Position numbers and translations under genes: made by a program. The notes below the pieces were generated by a model, which was given only the letters and a program-made list of their open reading frames with translations, had not been told where the DNA came from and searched no databases. A stretch of DNA of 64,000 bases from Chimonanthus salicifolius (lineage: Eukaryota; Streptophyta; Magnoliopsida; Laurales; Calycanthaceae): contig CM023538.1 in assembly GCA_013350335.1 (NCBI GenBank), positions 47,300,201 to 47,364,200 on the forward strand, written 5' to 3'. Positions 59,427 to 64,000 of the stretch are shown in pieces (position 1 is the stretch's first letter; the number at the start of each line of letters is the position of its first letter).

Positions 59427-62183
59427 CTACAAAATAAATAAATTTCACTAAGTAATTACATAGTTATATAAATAACTTGTAGCAAATTTTTTGAATGTTC
59501 GTAGGAAAACTATCGAAATGATTACTATGAGATTTTTCTATGTAACATTAAAGTCCAAATTTTAAAGTTCTCGGTAGAGTATTATAAGTTTTCGAAGAGA
59601 AAAACATGAAACGATAATCATCAATGTAATGTTGATGTAAGATAAAGAAACAAAAGGAGAGGAGAAAAGTGCATGAAGTAAAGGTTAAATACAAATTATG
59701 CAATTGAAAATTGATCATTAAAGTGAAATAAGTGAAAGGATAATGATTGACAACTATTTAAAAAGGAAGTAAAGAAACTTTAGAACTCATATAGAAGTGT
59801 GGGTTTTCTTGGTTGAATTGAGGTTATTTAACAAAATATTGATTACAAAAGAATGTATAAGGAATGGTGCAAGAGTCTTGTGCTCTTTTTCTATATAAAA
59901 AAAAATGTGGATAATTAAAATAGTTCCAACTAGTAAGTCATTAATCTTATAAGACAAATCATTGAACTTTAGGAGAGACGAAAGGAGAAAGCTTTTGACG
60001 AGGAAAACTGGTTTGGCCTATGACACAGATCGATGCTAGAAGCAGTTTTTCTATATAAACAACTTGCAAAAAAGTTTTTAGAAAGATGAACAATTTTTAT
60101 GTGGTTCTTATTGACATAGAAAAAACTCATAGAAGGTAGTGAGACCAATAATTTCAAAACTATTGAATAAAAATATATTAATACTGTAAGGAGATTTTGA
60201 GAATTGATAAGATGACTTCTTCATACCTGTAGAATTTAACAAATTGTCGCTTAAATTATTCCCACTCAAATCTAGCAGTTGTAATTTTGTTAGGTTGCCT
60301 AAACACGTGGGAAGCTTGTGATCATCAAAATTATTGTCACTTAGGCTCAAACCTTCAAGAGCGACCAACTTGCATAAACCTGTAAAAGATAGGATAGATT
60401 ATTTCAGTCACATATTTAGTACAGACGTTTCCATTTGATGAATGAAGTATCAATATAAAATACAAATGCTTAAGTCAATACTACATATGCAAAAGTTAAT
60501 TTCTTTTCCTGTTTTATGAAATTGCTTTTTTAATTATTATTTTTAAATACTAGCAAGGCAAAGTTGTTAATGTACATTTACACCTTTCATTATAAATGAG
60601 AAATGCCGAGGTTAGTTAGTTTAGAAATGTTTTTCAAAGTCCAGTTAATTGTAGTGTACAACATTAATATGAGAGTAGAAAAAAGAACAATTCTTTATAC
60701 ATAAAAGCATTTTCCAATATAAATAAAGAAATATACTGCTTATGATTGATTAAAGCAATCTATTGGATTTGAAAAGATTATATGTTAAATTAAACCTTAA
60801 ATTATTATATATCTTCCCATGATGAGATTAGTTAGTTTAGAACTGTTCTCTCTCTTTCTTTAGACTCTTTAGTCTTGGGGTGGTTTTTCTTTCTTTCTTA
60901 AAAAGCCAATTAATTGTAGTTTACAACATTAATATGAGAGTAGAAAAAGGAGCATTTCTTTGTATATCAAACATCTTCCAATATAAATAAAGAAAGATGG
61001 AAAGTATGACTGAATAAACCAATCTATTGGATTTGAAAAGATTATATATTAAATTTGAAATTTCACTATAGTGTTATCAAAATAAAAAATGCAAAATTAT
61101 TTGTTTTATAGAACCATTAGTTGATAACATTTTTGAGATATAACTTATACTCAAAAGCTACTAATTAAGATAAAGGTGTCTCAGGTGTTATATAGACTCA
61201 TTAGTTTTTCAAATTAGGCGATGTAAAATTCTCTTGCCACTTCACATCTTTTGAATTTTACAAATTATAATCATGTACGTTTAAGCATTATACTCCTATT
61301 TTGAATAGTATTTCAAATTTCAAATATTGTTAAAAAAAACTATGATAAAATAATGAAGCATTATTTCAACTATTGGTGGATATTTACATTCAATACAAGA
61401 ACATGGATCAATCCGACAATATTAAAATCTAATTTTAATCTAAATAAATGAGTTGAATAGTATGAACTGAGTCAATTAACTCACAAGAATTTCCAAAATT
61501 AGTATCTTTTTTAAACCTTAAATCATTATATATCTTCTTCCCATGGTGGGAGTCACTTCGAATCATACAACTCTTTAGTAATTCTATAAGGAGATTCTCC
61601 TCATCTATTCTCCTTACAGTGAAGTGAACCTTTATTTTCTATCTACTAGTTCAAAATTTACTTAATTGTAACTTCGTTATGTACTTAAGACAAAATCCCT
61701 ATACAACAAAACCCACATAGGTCTCTAAGCAAGCTGAATTCAATGTATCTGTCGTATCTCATTTTGATATAATGCAGTCTGATTGTCTCTATACGACTTT
61801 GAGAAATAAAAGACATTTTTGGGAATGGGTTCTCAGCTTACTATCAGAACAAATGATGGTAAATCCTTGATATATGTTTTTAATAAAAAATCTCAATTTT
61901 TCCTCCTTTTTTCTTTTGGATAGATTGATTTTTCACACGGAAAATACAGTTTTGAATAATTTAAAAAAAAAAGTTATTCAGATATTTACAAATGAGAATT
62001 TATAATGTACATGTGGCCGAATGTGACAAATACCTGATGAGAAAAAGTTGCCTCTTATGTCATTCCCTGCAATATATAAACGTTGTAACTTCGTCAGGTT
62101 CGCTAGACATATGGAGATGTTGGGATCGTCCAACCTGTTATTACTCAGATGTAGATCTAGAAGAGATGTTAATTCGCATATGC
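57946..62183 (-). CDS. LRR receptor-like protein (RLP), 5' exon(s) missing from the window
   Basis: Three exons with GT-AG introns of matching phase 1: 62183-62034, 60379-60227 and 59426-57946. Together they encode about 594 residues: LRRs, an island (about SAWVNHNTTG...LTYEGTPLLL), four further LRRs ending in NNLSGVIPYSKGQFSTFNES, the cap NPDLCGQPLKRNC, an acidic stretch, one transmembrane helix (FFYSCVVIGYALGFWGCIAL with a GxxxG motif) and a short basic tail MKLFSVVDRFF without a kinase. This is the class of plant cell-surface receptors that signal through SOBIR1/BAK1-type partners in immunity or development. No defect is seen in the visible exons. The signal peptide and LRRNT exon must lie beyond 62184; a gypsy element starts at 62563. 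Confidence 0.9.
60227..60379 (-). CDS. Internal LRR exon of the RLP gene (153 nt)
   Basis: Reads GLCKLVALEGLSLSDNNFDD then LPTCLGNLTKLQLLDLSGNN, two LRRs. Acceptor TTTTACAG, donor GTATGA, phase 1 at both ends. Confidence 0.9.
60590..61065. repeat. Diverged intronic direct repeat
   Basis: About 60600-60800 and 60825-61065 share GTTAGTTTAGAA, ACAACATTAATATGAGAGTAG, TTCCAATATAAATAAAGAAA and CAATCTATTGGATTTGAAAAG in the same order; an old tandem duplication inside an RLP intron. Confidence 0.75.
62034..62183 (-). CDS. Internal LRR exon of the RLP gene (150 nt)
   Basis: Reads GICELTSLLDLHLSNNRLDD then ISICLANLTKLQRLYIAGND, two LRRs. Acceptor TTTTACAG, donor GTATTT, phase 1 at both ends. It matches the 60227 exon in layout. 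Confidence 0.88.
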
Positions 62184-62804
62184 CTGTAAAAGAGAGAAAA
62201 AATTCATATTATACCATTTTCTCTATTCTTATATTTAAATGTCAATATTTAAAAATGTCGTTAGATGCTAAATATTCTAAATGAATTCAATGTACTTTCT
62301 TATAACTTTGTTATGACAGTGTTCTATCATAGCACATTGTATTGAAACACTCTTCTTTCTGATTAGAGTTATTCTTTTGGATTTTTTGTTTGTATGCAAA
62401 AGAAAAAAGAAAACGCCTCTTCAAAAAAATACAGAGTGACTACCTTTTAAAAGTAATAGACAACAACAAAAGCACCCATCTTGGTGTGGCCGAATATCTT
62501 TCTATAAATCTTCCCATGTGTCTAAGTTCCTTAAATTATATTATTTAAAAAATATTTTTTAGTGTAATACCCTGACTCAAAATTAGGCCAATTGTGATGA
62601 AAATTGATTGGAGATTACTTAAAAAAAAATAGTCATGTTCCGAGCCCACAATCAGGTCGGGGCGTGACAGCTTGATATGTGAGTTTTCGTTCAAACTCAC
62701 GGACTGTGAAGGGTAAATACATGTTTAGAGCTTACGATTAAGATTAGAGTAGAATCCTTTTATTTTGTGTTGACATTATCATCTGATGTTTTGATGAAAT
62801 TTAT

Positions 62805-63224
62805 ATGTCAACCAACAGGACATCTAGTCAGATTGTGGCAAGGGGAACACCAGGGAACCCAAATAGTGACTCTAGCGTACGAGGAGCTAATATCAGAACA
62901 GAGCCAATAGAAGTTATAGAAGTGTCATCCTCAATGGAACAACCTCTCTCACCTTATTATACACCATCCACTCCACCAGAATATTACCTTTGTTTACTTT
63001 GTAACCAGTTGGGGCATTTGACAGATGATTGTCCTTATCCTATCAACGTGGTATGCCCAGTTTGTGGATTTACTAGACACAGACGTGAGGAGATGAACTG
63101 TCCATACATTGGAGGTGTAGGAATAGTTCCATGTCTAATTTGTGGAGGACTTGATCACATAGAGTCAGGATGTCCCTACATTATAGACACCAACTATGAT
63201 GCAGAATCATCCACAGATGATTAG
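62805..63224 (+). CDS. ORF with three zinc knuckles ahead of gag
   Basis: 139 codons, intact. A Ser/Pro-rich start is followed by three Cys-His motifs: CLLCNQLGHLTDDC (CX2CX4HX4C), CPVCGFTRHRREEMNC (CX2CX4HX6C) and CLICGGLDHIESGC (CX2CX4HX4C), each followed by PY, then an acidic end. Zinc knuckles bind single-stranded nucleic acid. The usual gag knuckle lies at the end of gag, not before it, so this may be an extra protein of the element or a displaced or captured piece. The ATG at 62805 is the first in frame. Expression is unknown. Confidence 0.6.
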   Translation: MSTNRTSSQIVARGTPGNPNSDSSVRGANIRTEPIEVIEVSSSMEQPLSPYYTPSTPPEYYLCLLCNQLGHLTDDCPYPINVVCPVCGFTRHRREEMNCPYIGGVGIVPCLICGGLDHIESGCPYIIDTNYDAESSTDD

Positions 63225-63260
63225 GGAAACGCAGGTTGGGAAGGGAGAGAGAGAAAACGT

Positions 63261-63264
<4 letters not shown>

Positions 63265-63321
<57 letters not shown>
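63265..63321. repeat. (TA)n microsatellite
   Basis: A nearly pure TA run with one TG interruption, between the zinc-knuckle ORF and gag. Confidence 0.95.
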
Positions 63322-63324
<3 letters not shown>

Positions 63325-63525
63325 TATGTACATATTGTTTTGTACTTGTATGAGGGTATAACAAGAACCCCACTTTGTGTAAGATAAATAAAATATGTAA
63401 TGAGATGTTAGTATTATGTATACTATGGTTATGTGTGTCTATGTTAGAAAACAAATCACATTGTTTGTCTTGATAAAAACTCTTTGAAATATTATATGAT
63501 ATTTTCGAATGTGAATGACAGGAAA

Positions 63526-63933
63526 ATGTCAGGACCAACTGGAAATGCTAGGGGCCGAGGAAGTAGGACAGGTCCTCAACTCCAAGCTAATCAAGACATA
63601 CCATATGACGCTGTGCGAATAGCAATGGAAGCGTTACAGAGGATCGCCTAAGATATGCGACGACCTCTGGCTAGGACCCAGGAGGAGAGAGCCACTACGG
63701 CTCTAAAGGAATTCAAAAGGTTAAATCCTCCAAGTTTTTCAGGAGTTGAGGACCTACGGCTGTTGAGAATTGGGTCACTCAGGTAGGCGGATGTTTAATA
63801 CCCTGGCCACTGCCGATGACTTAAAGGTGACTTGGGCCACCTACCAACTGGAAGGAAATGCATAAAAATGGTGGGAGTTCAAGAACCAGACCAGAAACTG
63901 TGTCCCATGACACGACTTGGATTGGGAGAGGTT
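63526..63933 (+). pseudogene. Gypsy gag remnant
   Basis: MSGPTGNARGRGSRTGPQLQ, then ALKEFKRLNPPSFSGVEDL, then ENWVTQ and TWATYQLEGNA(stop)KWWEF: the typical N-terminal half of plant gypsy gag. It has stops (for example after LQRIA) and frameshifts. Confidence 0.8.
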
Positions 63934-64000
63934 ATGATGTATACTGTGATGCGTCCAAATTTGGATTGGGATGTGTGTTAATGCAAGAAGGTAAAGTAGT
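63934..64000 (+). pseudogene. Gypsy RNase H start, truncated by window edge
   Basis: YDVYCDASKFGLGCVLMQEG then KVV, the first conserved block of the gypsy RNase H domain, joined directly to gag sequence. Confidence 0.85.

Larger units (their letters stand above)
62563..64000 (+). mobile_element. Ty3/gypsy element with internal deletion, runs off the right edge
   Basis: 62563-62669 (TGTAATACCCTGAC...GGGGCGTGACA) looks like an LTR or its remnant; CTTGATATGTGAG after it resembles a decayed TTGGTATCAGAG primer site. A zinc-knuckle ORF (62805-63224) and a gag start (63526) follow. The gag region passes abruptly near 63934 into YDVYCDASKFGLGCVLMQEG, the start of the gypsy RNase H domain, so protease and reverse transcriptase are deleted. 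RNase H wording suggests a Tekay/chromovirus-type element. Confidence 0.65.

Noticed and set aside
62563..62669. Complete short LTR with definite ends
   Set aside because: The start and GTGACA end look right and a decayed primer site follows, but the second LTR is outside the window, so the length cannot be confirmed.

Overview
The window is nuclear DNA from a flowering plant, probably a eudicot or close relative. It is AT-rich and intron-bearing, with plant-type receptor-like proteins and many plant transposons. I cannot name the species. No prokaryotic operons, rRNA, CRISPR arrays or organelle genes are visible.

Left part (1-14.1 kb, minus strand): a multi-exon gene for a plant multi-pass membrane protein of the At1g10660/At5g62960 (rolling-stone-like) type. 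It runs off the left edge. Five exons are recognisable, at about 14134-13757, 4877-4844, 4682-4504, 2156-2067 and 163-98. Its 8.9-kb first intron holds LTR element A (7574-13626). Three separate single-base faults (a donor site, the start of exon 2, and a frameshift in exon 3) suggest a decayed copy or local assembly errors.

Middle (14-36 kb): intergenic DNA with a foldback MITE, a tRNA-derived SINE and a candidate Pol III unit with USE, TATA and T-run. A nested transposon block covers 22.8-32.6 kb: gypsy remnants, a plus-strand LINE RNase H remnant split by a minus-strand LINE, both next to a degenerate copia (26346-32578, target duplication GAGTT) that is itself split by an hAT-like element (26732-28086). 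A Mutator-like inverted-repeat element sits at 33.85-34.78 kb.

Right part (36-62.2 kb, minus strand): a decayed cluster of leucine-rich-repeat receptor-like proteins (RLPs). It has an orphan first exon (36.2-36.5 kb), a broken 3' end (44.4-45.2 kb) and one well-preserved gene with three visible exons (57946-62183). A segmental duplication carries the RLP 3' end plus its downstream flank (about 42.7-45.2 and 56.6-58.6 kb). Two small hAT-like elements with 8-bp target duplications, and LTR element B (52159-55288), lie between.

Right edge (62.56-64 kb, plus strand): a gypsy element with a deleted interior. Ahead of gag it has an extra ORF with three zinc knuckles.

The most novel item is the A/B family: short-LTR, copia-type elements (5-bp target duplications, initiator-tRNA-Met primer site) with no gag or pol. 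Both carry a strong hairpin 47-49 nt downstream of the primer site and a 29-bp minisatellite near the 3' end. A has amplified its leader into seven 576-bp tandem units. B carries a fragment of a host type-B response regulator gene.
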